Positions 51,844 to 61,164 are shown, counted from the first letter of the stretch. The stretch: 64,000 nt of DNA from JBBQDZ01 sp038237515 (GCA_038237515.1 JBBRYP010000011.1:15854-79853); one strand, 5' to 3'. Notes: a model not told the origin generated them from the sequence alone. A program made the numbers and translations.

Positions 51844-53649
51844 CTACGGCGTGGGATCGGGATAGGACCCGCCGAAGATGTCGCTGTTGCCGAAGTTCGG
51901 CGCGCACTGCTGCTGTGGGGCCGGCCTCGGCACGGTCGTGTCGCCGGTGCGCAGGGCCATCCGCCAGGCGTCGATCGCGGGACAGTCCGCCGCTCGCCGC
52001 GTGTCGTTCCAGACCGCCGCGCCGTAGCTTCGCGTGGCGGCCGCGTAAACGTAGTCGCCGAGGAACTCGCCCTCGAGGTCGTTCTGGCTCGACCCGCGCG
52101 GATCCCCAGGCGGGCCCCGGTGGAGCTCGCCGAAGGCGCCCGTGGCCGTGGCCGGATTGGACGACGAGTCGGCGTGGGTGACGACGCCGACGAGCGTCCG
52201 CAGGTCGGTTGTGTTGGCACGGTAGGGCGTCGTGAAGGCGTTGTAGACGACGTAGACGTCCGTCCCGTTCGGCGAGATCGCCGGTGCCGCGTACAGCCCT
52301 CGATCGCCCCGCGCCTCGATCGGCCGCGGCGTGCTCCAGGTCGACCCGCGGTCCGTCGACTCAGTGAAGTAGACGTGCGGCGCGGCCAGGTCGCCGCTCA
52401 CGTAGGTGAGCACGATCCGGTCGGTTGCACCCGCTCCGTCGGGGGCGCCGTTCGCGATATCGACGCTGGGGGCTGGCGCGAGGTCGCTGCGCGCGCCGGC
52501 GATGCCGTCGATCACAGGACGGCCGAGCACCGGGTCGAGCGTTCCCGGCTGCGTCACGGGGCCTGCCACGGGCTGCGGCTTCGACCAGCTCGAGCCGCCG
52601 TCGAACGAGCGCGACACGAACTCGAAGGCCTGCTTTCCCTGCGAGGAGAGGGTGCCGACGCCGAAGACGTAGGCCGTCCCCCTGCTGTCGGTGCGGATCG
52701 TGCAGCCGTCGAGCGGGTTGCGCTGGGCGTTGTTCGCGGCGGCGGTGATCTGGCGCTGCGTCCAGTTCTGGCCGCCGTCACGCGAGGCGGCGACGATCAG
52801 CGGCGCCGGAGCGGCGTTGCCCTTCTCCTGACCCCGGAAGGCAGCCCAGCAGAGGTAGACGGTGCCGAAGAACGGGCTCGAGGAGACGTTGTCGGCCCAG
52901 ATCTGCTCCTTGTCGGAGAAGGTCGTCGAGGACTGCTTGCTGACGAGGACGGGTGCGCACGGGTTCGAGCCCGAGCCCACGCACCAGGCGCTCTTGTCGC
53001 CGCCGGCCGCGGCCTGGACGTCGTCCGTTCGCGAGACCGCGATCGCCTCGAAGCCCTTGAACGCCTGCTCGTCGCGGGTGGCACCGAGGTTCGAGGTCAG
53101 GTTCGCGTAGTAGAGGCGAGACCCGTTTGTCCACTTGAAGCCGTCCGCTCCGGGCCTGGGCCCGAAGGCGACGGCGGGGTCGCCGTCCGAGACGAGCCCG
53201 TTCTCCGCGTACCAGGGCAGCGTCCCGATCCGACCAGGCTGCGCGTCGCAGTTGTCGGCGGGGTTGCTCGGGTCGCTGCCGCCGGCCGGGTCGACCACGC
53301 CGAGGCAGCTCCTCGCCGTGAGTCCGGTGTACGACGGCTGCGTCCAGGTCGTGCCGCTGTCGAAGGAGAAGTAGACGCCGGAGACGCCGACTCCCGACGT
53401 GAACGGACAGGTCGTGTCGCTCCTGTTGTTGCAGGCCTCCATGTCGACCTCGTCGTTGGCTCCAGCCGCGAGAATGGCCGGCCGGCTCGCGTCGATCGCG
53501 AGCGCGGGCTCGTTCTGCTTGTTCTGCGAGAACGGGCTCGAGGGGCTGTTGACCGAGACGAGCGTGTCGGCGCTGAACCCCAGGGCGACACCGGCGAGGA
53601 TCGCGACGGCCGCGCCCGCCAGCGCCGCGATCGTGAGACGCTTGCTCAT
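51844..53649 (-). CDS. Secreted BNR/sialidase-like propeller protein
   Basis: 601 aa with signal peptide (MSKRLTIAALAGAAVAILAGVALG). Asp-box-like repeats (YFSFDSGTTWTQ, ASRDGGQNWTQ, RSFDGGSSWSK, ESTDRGSTWST) mark a beta-propeller. Catalytic sialidase residues are not obvious, so the substrate and activity are open. It has four or more Cys pairs, fitting an extracellular protein. Confidence 0.82.
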   Translation of the reverse strand: MSKRLTIAALAGAAVAILAGVALGFSADTLVSVNSPSSPFSQNKQNEPALAIDASRPAILAAGANDEVDMEACNNRSDTTCPFTSGVGVSGVYFSFDSGTTWTQPSYTGLTARSCLGVVDPAGGSDPSNPADNCDAQPGRIGTLPWYAENGLVSDGDPAVAFGPRPGADGFKWTNGSRLYYANLTSNLGATRDEQAFKGFEAIAVSRTDDVQAAAGGDKSAWCVGSGSNPCAPVLVSKQSSTTFSDKEQIWADNVSSSPFFGTVYLCWAAFRGQEKGNAAPAPLIVAASRDGGQNWTQRQITAAANNAQRNPLDGCTIRTDSRGTAYVFGVGTLSSQGKQAFEFVSRSFDGGSSWSKPQPVAGPVTQPGTLDPVLGRPVIDGIAGARSDLAPAPSVDIANGAPDGAGATDRIVLTYVSGDLAAPHVYFTESTDRGSTWSTPRPIEARGDRGLYAAPAISPNGTDVYVVYNAFTTPYRANTTDLRTLVGVVTHADSSSNPATATGAFGELHRGPPGDPRGSSQNDLEGEFLGDYVYAAATRSYGAAVWNDTRRAADCPAIDAWRMALRTGDTTVPRPAPQQQCAPNFGNSDIFGGSYPDPTP

Positions 53650-53806
53650 GCTTCCCCCTTGCTGGTCGAGGAACTCGGGCCGGTGCGAAACGGGAGCCGG
53701 AAGGAGATCAACCGCTCCCCCACCGACGGGAGTGCCCGGGAGGCAGCCGTCCTAACCCGCGCGGAGCGGAGAGCTGCGAGAGCCGACCGGCAGCGCCCGC
53801 TCCCTC

Positions 53807-53835
53807 TCGACAAGCTCCGGCAGATCCACCATACT
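53807..53835 (+). promoter_or_regulatory. Candidate promoter of the propeller gene
   Basis: TCGACA (53807-53812), 17-base spacer, CATACT (53830-53835), then the GTG start at 53843, a leaderless layout. Confidence 0.4.
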
Positions 53836-53842
53836 CGCCGTC

Positions 53843-54838
53843 GTGGTGAAAGCCCCCTTCCTGCTCGCAGCCGGCGCCGCGGCGATCGTCGCGGCGAGCG
53901 CGGGCTCCGCCGCGGGCCCGCCGCCGCCGCCGAAGGCCGCGGGAGGGCAGGCGGTGGCCGTGCTCGCGCGCGGGGTCCCGACTCCGACCGCGTTCGCGTT
54001 CGGGGCGGGCCAGGTCTTCGTCGCAGCCGCCGGCGACGAGCAGCACCCGAAGATCACCGGCGGCGTCTACACGCTGCGCGGAGGCCAGGCCGCCAAGTTT
54101 CCCGGCTCGCCGCGGGCCGTCTTCGGCCTCGCCTTCGGCAAGGGGACCCTCTACGTCTCCACCGGCAGCGCGATCCTCGCCTGGAGCGGCTGGAACGGGA
54201 GGAGCTTCAAGCAGAAGCGCGTCGTCACCCGCGGCCCGGGGAACTTCTCCGGCTTCAACGGCCTCGCGCTTGGCCCCGACGGGCGGCTCTACTCCGGGGT
54301 TTCGCTCGGCAACAGGAAGACCGACGACTTCCAGCACGGCGCCACGAGCTACGCCAACGGCTTCCTGGCGATCGACACGCGTACGGGCAGGCTCGAGCTG
54401 ATCGCGACCGGGCTGCGTCAGCCCTGGCAGGCGGTCTTCGTGCCCGGCCTGCGCGGCGCGGTGGTGGACGATCTCAGCCAGGAGAACCTCGGCAGGAAGC
54501 GCCCGCCCGACCGGATCGTCGTCGCGGTGCCCGGCTCCGACTTCGGCTTTCCCGACTGCCCCGCACAGCCGAAGTCCTGCGGGCAGTACCCGAAGCCGTT
54601 CGCCGTCTTCCCGGCACATGCCTCGCCGACCGGCCTCGGCCTCGTCGGAAAGAGGCTCTACGTGGGGCTCTTCGGCGGCACCGGCAAGGGCCCCGAGGTC
54701 GTCGCGATGTCGAGCAAGGGCGGCGCCTACAGGCCGTTCCTGACCGGGTTCGTGGCGCCGGTGGTCGGCGTCGGCGGCCATGCCGGCCGACTCTACGTCG
54801 GCGACCTGACCGGCAGCATCTACCGCGTCACCCCGTAG
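53843..54838 (+). CDS. Secreted six-bladed beta-propeller (glucose/sorbosone dehydrogenase-like)
   Basis: 331 aa. Signal peptide to about residue 25, then a Pro/Gly/Ala-rich linker. Propeller strands carry GLAFGKGTLYVST, GLALGPDGRLYSG, ATGLRQPWQAVF and GRLYVGDLTGSIYRVTP. PQQ-dehydrogenase-like fold, but PQQ-binding residues are not clear. Starts with two GTGs at 53843. Confidence 0.8.
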   Translation: MVKAPFLLAAGAAAIVAASAGSAAGPPPPPKAAGGQAVAVLARGVPTPTAFAFGAGQVFVAAAGDEQHPKITGGVYTLRGGQAAKFPGSPRAVFGLAFGKGTLYVSTGSAILAWSGWNGRSFKQKRVVTRGPGNFSGFNGLALGPDGRLYSGVSLGNRKTDDFQHGATSYANGFLAIDTRTGRLELIATGLRQPWQAVFVPGLRGAVVDDLSQENLGRKRPPDRIVVAVPGSDFGFPDCPAQPKSCGQYPKPFAVFPAHASPTGLGLVGKRLYVGLFGGTGKGPEVVAMSSKGGAYRPFLTGFVAPVVGVGGHAGRLYVGDLTGSIYRVTP

Positions 54839-54921
54839 CGCCGACGCTCGCCTGGCGCGTCTAGATCCGAACCCCGCCGTCGGCTGGATCGCGAGCTGCG
54901 AGGACACCGAGGGCAACCCGT

Positions 54922-55754
54922 TCAGGTCTTCCAGGAGGACGAGTCGATCCCGATGGCGGAGGGAGATCCCGAGGCCTGAGGCTCCCCCGCTCTCGCGTTC
55001 CCGGCCGCCGGGGCAGCGCGGGCGGCCAGGTGCGCGAACACGATCGCCGTGTCGGAGCCGCCGCCGAAGGGCGGTCGGCCGGCGAGGCATTCGTGGAGCA
55101 GGCAGCCGAGCGAGTACAGGTCTGCACGCCCGTCCAGCTCCTCGCCGCGGATCTGCTCGGGAGCGACGTAGTCGACTGTGCCCAGCGAGCGCACGCCGCC
55201 CCCCGGGGGCGGCCTGCTTTGCGAGGCGTAGGGGGAGCCCCAAGTCTGCGAGGTAGCAGTGGCCGCGGCCGTCGATCAGGACGTTCGAGGGCTTGACGTC
55301 CCGATGCGCGAGGCCGCGCTCGTGTGCAGCGTCGAGCGCGTCCGCCAGCTGGTCGACGAGCATCAGGGCGCGCTCCGGCTCGAGCGGTCCCTCGGAGGCC
55401 AGGAGCCGCTTCAGGTCGGTGCCCTCCACGAGCCGCATCGCGATGTAGAGCCGGCCCGCGACCTCGCCCGCCTCGTAGATCGGGACGATCGCCGGGTGGT
55501 CGAGCGACGCCGCGAGCCTCGACTCGCGCAGGAAGCGCTCCCGAAAGCGGGAGTCCCGGGCGAGCTCCGGCGCGAGCAGCTTGAGGGCCACCTTGCGCTC
55601 GAGAGCAAGCTCGTGCGGCCGGTGGACGACCCCCCATCCCGCCACGGCCGATCAGCGCCTCGACCCGGTAGCCGCCCAGCTCCGCGCCGACCGCGAGATC
55701 GGGCTCAGCCGCCGCCAAGCGGCCCGGGCCTTCGCGTGCTGCGCCTCCCGTCAT
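54922..55754 (-). pseudogene. Serine/threonine protein kinase with two +1 G frameshifts
   Basis: Hanks-type kinase split over three frames: VEALIGRGGMG (P-loop), VALKLLAPEL (Lys), HRDVKPSNVL and YLADLGL, then GTVDYVAPEQI and DLYSLGCLLHECLAG. Breaks fall at C6 runs 55630-55635 and 55199-55204, where five would restore the frame. The span of 833 bases equals two extra bases. The C-terminus after the kinase core is short, with no membrane helix or PASTA repeats. Confidence 0.78.
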
Positions 55755-55861
55755 GCTCCTCCTGCGAGCCGACGATACGACCTTTCTCCCGGCTTGGCGA
55801 GCGGCTGACTCGAGCGCGGCGGATTACACGGTTCGCCCGAGGCAGGACGCTCTGTCTCGAG

Positions 55862-57028
55862 TCACGGCGAGCGACGACCGGGCTCAGCGCTTTTGCCGCG
55901 GCCAACGACCCGCGGGAGCGCCTCCACCAGACGCTCGACGTCCTCGCTCGTGTTGTAGCCCTGAAGGGAGATGCGGATGAGCGGGCGCCCCTCCCACTCC
56001 CACACCGGGACTTCGATCCCGTGCTCGTCCATGAGCCGCCGCTGGACGTCCGCCGGGTCGCAAGCGGGCAGGGGCAGCGCGACCATCTGCGCGTACCACT
56101 GGTCGTCCTCGCGGCTCAGCGGCTCCAGCCCCCACCACTCGAGGAGCGCGCTGCGCGCCTCCGCCGCGAGCTCGTGGCAGCGCGCGCGTACGGTCGGCCA
56201 GTCGTGCTCCCGCTGGAAGTCGATCGCGGCGGGAACCGACAGGATCGCCGCGGGATCGTGGGTTCCGGGCCAGTGGCGACGCGCGCGGAAGCTCTGCTCC
56301 GGCGCGAATCCCCAGGAGACGATCAGCGGCTCGATCCAGGCCTGGTGCTCCGGCCGCACCCAGAGGAAGCCGCACGCCTTCGGTCCGCAGAGCCACTTGT
56401 GGCAGTTGCCCGCGTAGACGTCCGCCCCGACCGCCTCCACGTCGAGCGGAATCTGCCCGGGGGCGTGCGCGCCGTCGACCAGGGTCAGGATCCCGGCTTC
56501 CCGCGCCCGCCGGCACACCTCGGCGACCGGGAGCACGAGGGCGGTGGGCGAGGTGATGTGACTGATGAAGAGCACGCGCGTCCGCTCGCCGACACCGCTC
56601 CAGATCGCCTCGACGGCCTCCTCCGGCGATCCGGCGGGCAGGGGCAACGGCCGGCGGACGTAACGGGCGCGGCTTCGCCCGCAGAGGAACTCCCAGGTCA
56701 GGTCGAGGGCCCCATACTCGTGCGTCGTCGTCAGGACCTCGTCCCCCGCCTCGAATCGCGGCGAGCGCGCCACCATGTTCAGGCCGGTGCTCGCGTTCGG
56801 CACGAACAAGAGGTCGTCCGCGCGGGCTCCGACCTCCTCGCCAAGCCTGCCTCGAACCTCCGCCAGCAGCCCGTCCAGCCGCCGCAGGAGGAACTTGACG
56901 GGCGCCCGCTCGAGCTCCCGCTGCCACTCCTGGTGGCGCTCGAACACCGGCCGCGGACACGCCCCGAACGACCCGTGGTTCAGGAAGACGACATCGGGGT
57001 CGAGCAGGAAGAGCTCCCGCAGGGACAC
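55862..57028 (-). CDS. Class V aminotransferase (isopenicillin-N-epimerase-like)
   Basis: PLP fold-type I. FLNHGSFGACPRPVFE start, VLTTTHEYGAL, LVDGAHAPGQI, PLP-Lys in AGNCHKWLCGPKACGFL, and the C-terminal RISLQGYNTSEDVE. 388 aa from the GTG at 57028. The family covers CefD, cysteine desulfurases and amino acid lyases; substrate unknown. Divergent from corA. Confidence 0.87.
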   Translation of the reverse strand: MSLRELFLLDPDVVFLNHGSFGACPRPVFERHQEWQRELERAPVKFLLRRLDGLLAEVRGRLGEEVGARADDLLFVPNASTGLNMVARSPRFEAGDEVLTTTHEYGALDLTWEFLCGRSRARYVRRPLPLPAGSPEEAVEAIWSGVGERTRVLFISHITSPTALVLPVAEVCRRAREAGILTLVDGAHAPGQIPLDVEAVGADVYAGNCHKWLCGPKACGFLWVRPEHQAWIEPLIVSWGFAPEQSFRARRHWPGTHDPAAILSVPAAIDFQREHDWPTVRARCHELAAEARSALLEWWGLEPLSREDDQWYAQMVALPLPACDPADVQRRLMDEHGIEVPVWEWEGRPLIRISLQGYNTSEDVERLVEALPRVVGRGKSAEPGRRSP

Positions 57029-57128
57029 CGACGTACTCTCGCACCTGTGGCGGAGAGAAGGCTTTCGACGCTCTACGGAGTAGGATGGGAGGTGCGAGCG
57101 ATGAGACCGGACGACCCCCTCAGTACCG

Positions 57129-58118
57129 ATGCCGAGCCTGCCTCGCATCAAGCGCGCACGGACGCCCGGCGACGAGATCGCCGCCGGCGTCGCCGAACAC
57201 CGGCTGGCTGAGCTCAGCGCCCGCGGGCTCACCTGGCTCCATCTCGACGCGCCGAACGCCTCGGAGGCCGAGGAGCTGCGCGAACGCTTCGGCTGGCACC
57301 CGCTGGACGTCGAGGACGTGCTGTCGCGCCGGCAGCGGCCGAAGATCGACGAGTACGTCGACGAGGGCTACCTCTTCGCGGTCCTCCACTTCCCGTTCTA
57401 CGACAAGGCGGTGCAGCGGCTGAACGCCGCCGAGCTCGACGTCTTCCTCGGGCCTGACTACCTCGTCACGCTTCCGAACGTCGAGCTGCTGCCCGTGACG
57501 CGGCTCTTCCGCCGCTGCCAGGAGGACGAGGACTACCGGGCACAGCACTTCGCCTCCGGCTCCGGGCGCCTGCTCTACGAGGTGCTCGACGACCTCTTCG
57601 ACTACTGCTTCCCGATCCTCGACAAGATCGGCCACAAGCTCGACTCGATCGAGGAGGACATCGACGAGGGAAGCTCCGAGGAGATCGTCCGCGACATCTC
57701 CAGGGCGAAGCAGGAGATCATCTCCTACCGGAAGATCATGAAGCCGCAGCGCCCGACGCTGCGCCTGCTCGAGCGCCACATCGGCCGCTTCCTGCCCGAG
57801 GAGCTCGACCTCTACTTCGACGACCTCGTGGACGCCTCCGAGCGGATCTGGGACCTCCTCGACAACTACAAGGAGGTCGTCGAGGCGCTCGAGCAGACGA
57901 ACGAGTCGGCAATCGTCCATCGGCAGAACGACGTCCTGCGCGTCCTCACCGTCTTCAGCGTCATCCTGCTGCCGCTCACGCTCATCTCGGGGATCTTCGG
58001 GATGAACGTCCACTTTCCGGGTTTCGGAACCGCCGAGGCCTTCTGGAGCATCGTCGGCCTGATGGTCGCGACGATCGTCGGCCTCATCGCCTTCTTTCGC
58101 TTCAAGCGCTGGCTCTAG
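57129..58118 (+). CDS. corA: CorA-type divalent cation transporter
   Basis: 329 aa. Large cytoplasmic alpha/beta funnel, then two C-terminal helices with the selectivity motif GMN at 291-293 (ISGIFGMNVHFPG). Mg2+/Co2+ or Ni2+ channel; a Zn-transporting relative cannot be excluded. Confidence 0.93.
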   Translation: MPSLPRIKRARTPGDEIAAGVAEHRLAELSARGLTWLHLDAPNASEAEELRERFGWHPLDVEDVLSRRQRPKIDEYVDEGYLFAVLHFPFYDKAVQRLNAAELDVFLGPDYLVTLPNVELLPVTRLFRRCQEDEDYRAQHFASGSGRLLYEVLDDLFDYCFPILDKIGHKLDSIEEDIDEGSSEEIVRDISRAKQEIISYRKIMKPQRPTLRLLERHIGRFLPEELDLYFDDLVDASERIWDLLDNYKEVVEALEQTNESAIVHRQNDVLRVLTVFSVILLPLTLISGIFGMNVHFPGFGTAEAFWSIVGLMVATIVGLIAFFRFKRWL

Positions 58119-58121
58119 CTC

Positions 58122-58177
58122 CTTGTCCCGGCCCTGAACGCGCCGGAAGGGGCCCTGAGCATGGCTCTCGGGACAAG
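58122..58177 (+). terminator. Hairpin after corA
   Basis: CTTGTCCCG (58122-58130) pairs exactly with CGGGACAAG (58169-58177), and GGCCC/GGGCC forms an inner stem. It starts 3 bases after the corA stop. No U-tract. Confidence 0.5.
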
Positions 58178-58204
58178 CAGCTCGATTGGGTCGAACGGCT
58201 CGGT

Positions 58205-58330
58205 TCTCTGAGGTTCACGCGGGTGATTCCTGCCTAAATCTGGGCAAAAGCAGCAGACATCACTCGAAAGAGGGGTGTTCATCCCGTAGGTGCGGTCGAT
58301 TCCACATCCGTAATCGCATCCTCGGAAGGA
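58205..58330 (+). promoter_or_regulatory. Structured leader of the first pilin-like gene
   Basis: About 120 bases ahead of the pilin gene fold well: GGGTGAT/ATCACTC (58221-58227/58259-58265) enclosing a CTGC...GCAG stem, a GAAA tetraloop hairpin (CTCGAAAGAG, 58263-58272), and GGGGT/ATCCC (58272-58285) followed by GTAGG. No ORF. The pieces GGGCAAA, a GNRA loop and GTAGGT recall c-di-GMP riboswitches, but the order and core do not fit, so I do not assign a class. Confidence 0.4.
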
Positions 58331-58338
58331 GCAAACGC

Positions 58339-58743
58339 GTGATTACCAAGCTGCGCAATCGCATGACGAGTGACGAGAAGGGTTTCACCCTGATCGAGAT
58401 GCTCGTCGTGATCATCATCCTCGGCATCCTGCTCGCGATCGCCGTCCCGGCCTACCTGAAGTTCAAGGACCGGGCGAACGAGTCTGCGGCGCAGGCCGAC
58501 ATCCGGGCGATGGTGCCCGCAATGGAGGCGTACAACGCCGACAACAACGGCTACGCCAGCATGACGATCGGCGGGGGCACGGGCCTCCAGGCCGTGTACG
58601 ACGCGGCCCTCAAGGGAGCCCCCACCGTCACGATCCTGTCGAAGTCGCAAGCGACGTACTGCGTCCGGTCGATCGTCGGCAACGCCACCTACTACAAGAG
58701 CGGCCCCGGCGGCGACATCCAGAAGACAACCGCCTGCACGTAG
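58339..58743 (+). CDS. Type IV pilin-like protein A
   Basis: 134 aa. Class III signal MITKLRNRMTSDEKG^FTLIEMLVV (cleavage after G15, Glu5 of the mature form) and a hydrophobic N-helix. The globular part ends in a Cys pair (TYCVR...TTACT), the usual D-region disulfide. GTG start with GGAAGGAG upstream. Paralogue of the gene at 59410; both share the NNGYA-IGG-TGLQ-VYD pattern and the same length. Confidence 0.9.
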   Translation: MITKLRNRMTSDEKGFTLIEMLVVIIILGILLAIAVPAYLKFKDRANESAAQADIRAMVPAMEAYNADNNGYASMTIGGGTGLQAVYDAALKGAPTVTILSKSQATYCVRSIVGNATYYKSGPGGDIQKTTACT

Positions 58744-58768
58744 ACCTCACCGCTCTCGACGGGGAGTC

Positions 58769-58798
58769 GCGAAGGGCGCGGGAGACCGCGCCCTTCGC
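58769..58798 (+). terminator. Terminator-like hairpin after pilin A
   Basis: Perfect 12-bp stem GCGAAGGGCGCG/CGCGCCCTTCGC with a 6-nt loop, 26 bases after the stop. Confidence 0.6.
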
Positions 58799-58820
58799 CG
58801 TTCTGGTAGAAGCGCGGATC

Positions 58821-59306
58821 GTGACGAGGCCGCTGTGGGCGCCGTGGCGCCTCGAATACGTCGAGGCTGCGGACGAGCAGAGCGGGTGCTTTCTCTGCGA
58901 AGCGGGCGTGGGGCCTGACGACGAATCCCTCCTCGTCGTCCACCGGGGCCGACGGGCGATCGTCGTGCTGAACAAGTTCCCCTACTCCTCCGGGCACCTC
59001 CTCGTCGCTCCCCACCGGCACGAGGGGGAGTTCGGCGCGCTGTCCGGCGAGGAGGTGCTGGAGATCCATCGGCTGGCGTCGGAGGGTATCGCCGCGCTCG
59101 CGGAGGTCTATTCCCCGCAGGGGTACAACCTGGGCTGGAACCTGGGGCGGATCGCCGGCGCGGGCCTTCCGGACCACGTCCACCTGCACGTCGTGCCGCG
59201 CTGGGCGGGCGACACGAGCTTCATGCCGGTACTCGCGGACGTGAAGGTGCTGCCGGAGCACCTTCTCGAGACGCGTCGAAAGCTCGCCGAGCAGTGGCCG
59301 CGGTGA
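58821..59306 (+). CDS. HIT family hydrolase
   Basis: 161 aa. Histidine triad HVHLHV (H119, H121, H123), N-terminal CFLC (possible Zn). Dinucleoside-polyphosphate/AP4A-like phosphorylase-hydrolase. GTG start. Confidence 0.92.
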   Translation: MTRPLWAPWRLEYVEAADEQSGCFLCEAGVGPDDESLLVVHRGRRAIVVLNKFPYSSGHLLVAPHRHEGEFGALSGEEVLEIHRLASEGIAALAEVYSPQGYNLGWNLGRIAGAGLPDHVHLHVVPRWAGDTSFMPVLADVKVLPEHLLETRRKLAEQWPR

Positions 59307-59409
59307 ACGGCCCGCTCACCCTTCCGGGTGACGCCCGGTCGGGTGAACGTGCCGATGATCGAGACGCGGGACGTTCACAAAGGCTCGCGCGTGAACCGGA
59401 AGGCACAGG

Positions 59410-59814
59410 ATGTTCGCAGGCATACGAAAGCGCACGGCGGCGGGAGAGGGCGGTTTCACGCTGATCGAGACGCTGCTCGTCACCGTCCTGATCGGATACC
59501 TCCTGGCGATCGCTGGCCCCGCGTACATCTCCCTCCGCGACCGCGCCAGCAAGTCGGCTGCGCACACGAACATCCGTACAGCCGTGCCCGCGATCGTCGC
59601 GTACGGCGCCGACAACAACGGGTACGCGAACATGCACATCGGCGGCGCGACGGGCCTCCAGACCGTCTACGACACGAAGATCAAGAGCGCTCCGACGCTG
59701 ACCGTCCTCTCGTCCAACGCGACGACCTACTGCGTGCGCGCGACCGTCGGGACGGCCGTGTCCTACAAGCCCGGCCCCGCCGCGTCGATCGCCAGCTCGC
59801 CGGCCTGCACGTAG
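59410..59814 (+). CDS. Type IV pilin-like protein B
   Basis: 134 aa paralogue of pilin A. Signal MFAGIRKRTAAGEGG^FTLIETLLVTV with Glu5 and a C-terminal Cys pair. ATG at 59410; the upstream GTTCAC/GTGAAC hairpin is separate from the leader of pilin A. No pilus assembly genes (PilB/C/D) are in the window. Confidence 0.9.
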   Translation: MFAGIRKRTAAGEGGFTLIETLLVTVLIGYLLAIAGPAYISLRDRASKSAAHTNIRTAVPAIVAYGADNNGYANMHIGGATGLQTVYDTKIKSAPTLTVLSSNATTYCVRATVGTAVSYKPGPAASIASSPACT

Positions 59815-59915
59815 CCCCGGCTACGGCCCCCCTTCCCTCGCCCCTCCACCCGCCCCGGTCGCATCGGTCGCGCTCCGCAAAGCCGCCGGTGTGGCTCTCG
59901 GGGGACGCGCCCGCT

Positions 59916-60737
59916 TCAAGGCCGACGCGGGGCAGCGGCGTAGGAGCCGAGCACGCGCGTGAACGTCGCGTGCTCGCTCAGCGCGGCGAGCGCCTCGACC
60001 ATCTCGGGCACGTGCGCCGGTGCTTCCACGTCGGCGTAGAAGACGTATTCCCAGGGGCGGCCGGGCCGCGGCCTTGACTCGAGCTTGGTGAGGTTCAGGT
60101 GGCGCTCGGCGAACGTGCCGAGGCAGCGGTACAGCGACCCGGAGACGTGGCCGACGCCGAAGACGAGCGACGACTTGTCCGGCTCGCCGAGCGGCTCCGG
60201 GTTACGGGAGAGGGCGCCGAAGCGCGTCGAATTGTCGGGATAGGTCTGGATTCGCTCGGCGAGCACCTCGAGCCCGTAGAGCTCGGCGGCGCGCCGAGAG
60301 GCGATCGCGGCCGTCCGCTCGAGTCGTTCCTCCGCGATCCGCTTCGCTGCGCCCGCCGTGTTGTACTCGGGCCGCCCGTCGATCTCGAGCGCGTTGAGGA
60401 ACTCCTCGCACTGCGCGATCGCCTGCGGATGCGAGATGACCTCCTGCAGATCGTCGATCGCCGAGCCGGGGAGCGCGAGCAGGCAGTGGTCGACCCGCAC
60501 GACCGTCTCGCCGACGAGTCGCAGCCCGTGCCGCAGGAAGAGGTCGTACGTCTCGTTGATGCTCCCCGCCTGCGAGTTGTCCATCGGCACGAGCCCCCAG
60601 GGCACGCGGCCGACCTCGACTGCTTCGAAGACCTTGCGGATCGACGGCAGCGGCCGGTGCTCCGCGTCGGGGAAGAGCGCGAGCGCTCCTTCCTCCGAGA
60701 ACGCGCCCGCTTCACCCTGGTAGGCGACGACGTCCAC
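59916..60737 (-). CDS. pheA: Prephenate dehydratase
   Basis: Converts prephenate to phenylpyruvate. 273 aa: catalytic domain with VPMDNSQAGSINETYDL, ISHPQAIAQC and PDNSTRFGAL (TRF motif); ACT domain with NLTKLESRPRPGRPWEYVFY for Phe feedback. Monofunctional. Confidence 0.95.
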   Translation of the reverse strand: MDVVAYQGEAGAFSEEGALALFPDAEHRPLPSIRKVFEAVEVGRVPWGLVPMDNSQAGSINETYDLFLRHGLRLVGETVVRVDHCLLALPGSAIDDLQEVISHPQAIAQCEEFLNALEIDGRPEYNTAGAAKRIAEERLERTAAIASRRAAELYGLEVLAERIQTYPDNSTRFGALSRNPEPLGEPDKSSLVFGVGHVSGSLYRCLGTFAERHLNLTKLESRPRPGRPWEYVFYADVEAPAHVPEMVEALAALSEHATFTRVLGSYAAAPRRP

Positions 60738-60997
60738 TGGCAGAGCTTACGAACGCGACTCGGCTGCCGCCCCGCCCTGCCGAAGCTCAGGATGGCTCGC
60801 GCCGGCGGTCGACGCACGCCCTCGCCCACGCGAACCTCGACACCGCAGTGCGGGTCGTCGTCGACCTCGAGGCTCTGCGGCAGCGCCTCGCCGAGGAGGC
60901 GGAGTCTGACGGCCTGCTGCCCGTCCCGTACGCCGCGCCGGGCGCCTGCCCCGCTTCCAGCTGAACGAGGCACCTGAGGAGCGGCGCTCTTCTCGAG

Positions 60998-61070
60998 AGC
61001 GGACGATGGGGCTCGAACCCACGACCCTCAGCTTGGGAAGCTGATGCTCTACCAACTGAGCTACGTCCGC
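60998..61070 (-). tRNA. tRNA-Gly (CCC)
   Basis: Acceptor GCGGACG/CGTCCGC, D arm GCTC...GAGC, anticodon loop TTCCCAA (CCC, reads GGG), T arm GTGGG TTCGAGC CCCAT, discriminator U. CCA not encoded. The 260-base gap to pheA (60738-60997) has a helical-looking fragment ending ACPASS* near 60963 with no credible start; I leave it uncalled. Confidence 0.96.
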
Positions 61071-61113
61071 GCTCCCCGATTGTAGCCCGGTGCGGTTCGG
61101 TATCAGGAGACGT

Positions 61114-61160
61114 GTCCGCAAGAGCGACTTGCGGACGCTGTTACCTGTTCCCACTATAGG
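61114..61160 (+). promoter_or_regulatory. Palindrome and candidate promoter of the hypothetical gene
   Basis: GTCCGCAAG-AGCGA-CTTGCGGAC is a perfect 9-bp inverted repeat (61114-61136) that contains a TTGCGG -35. A TATAGG -10 (61155-61160) follows, 5 bases before the GTG. It may be an operator. Confidence 0.4.
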
Positions 61161-61164
61161 CAAC

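Noticed and set aside
58205..58330. Confident c-di-GMP-I riboswitch
   Set aside because: Some short motifs fit, but the conserved GGGACGCAAAG core is missing and the element order differs.
60830..60963. Small ORF ending ACPASS between pheA and tRNA-Gly
   Set aside because: No credible start or ribosome-binding site and no family; possibly a remnant.
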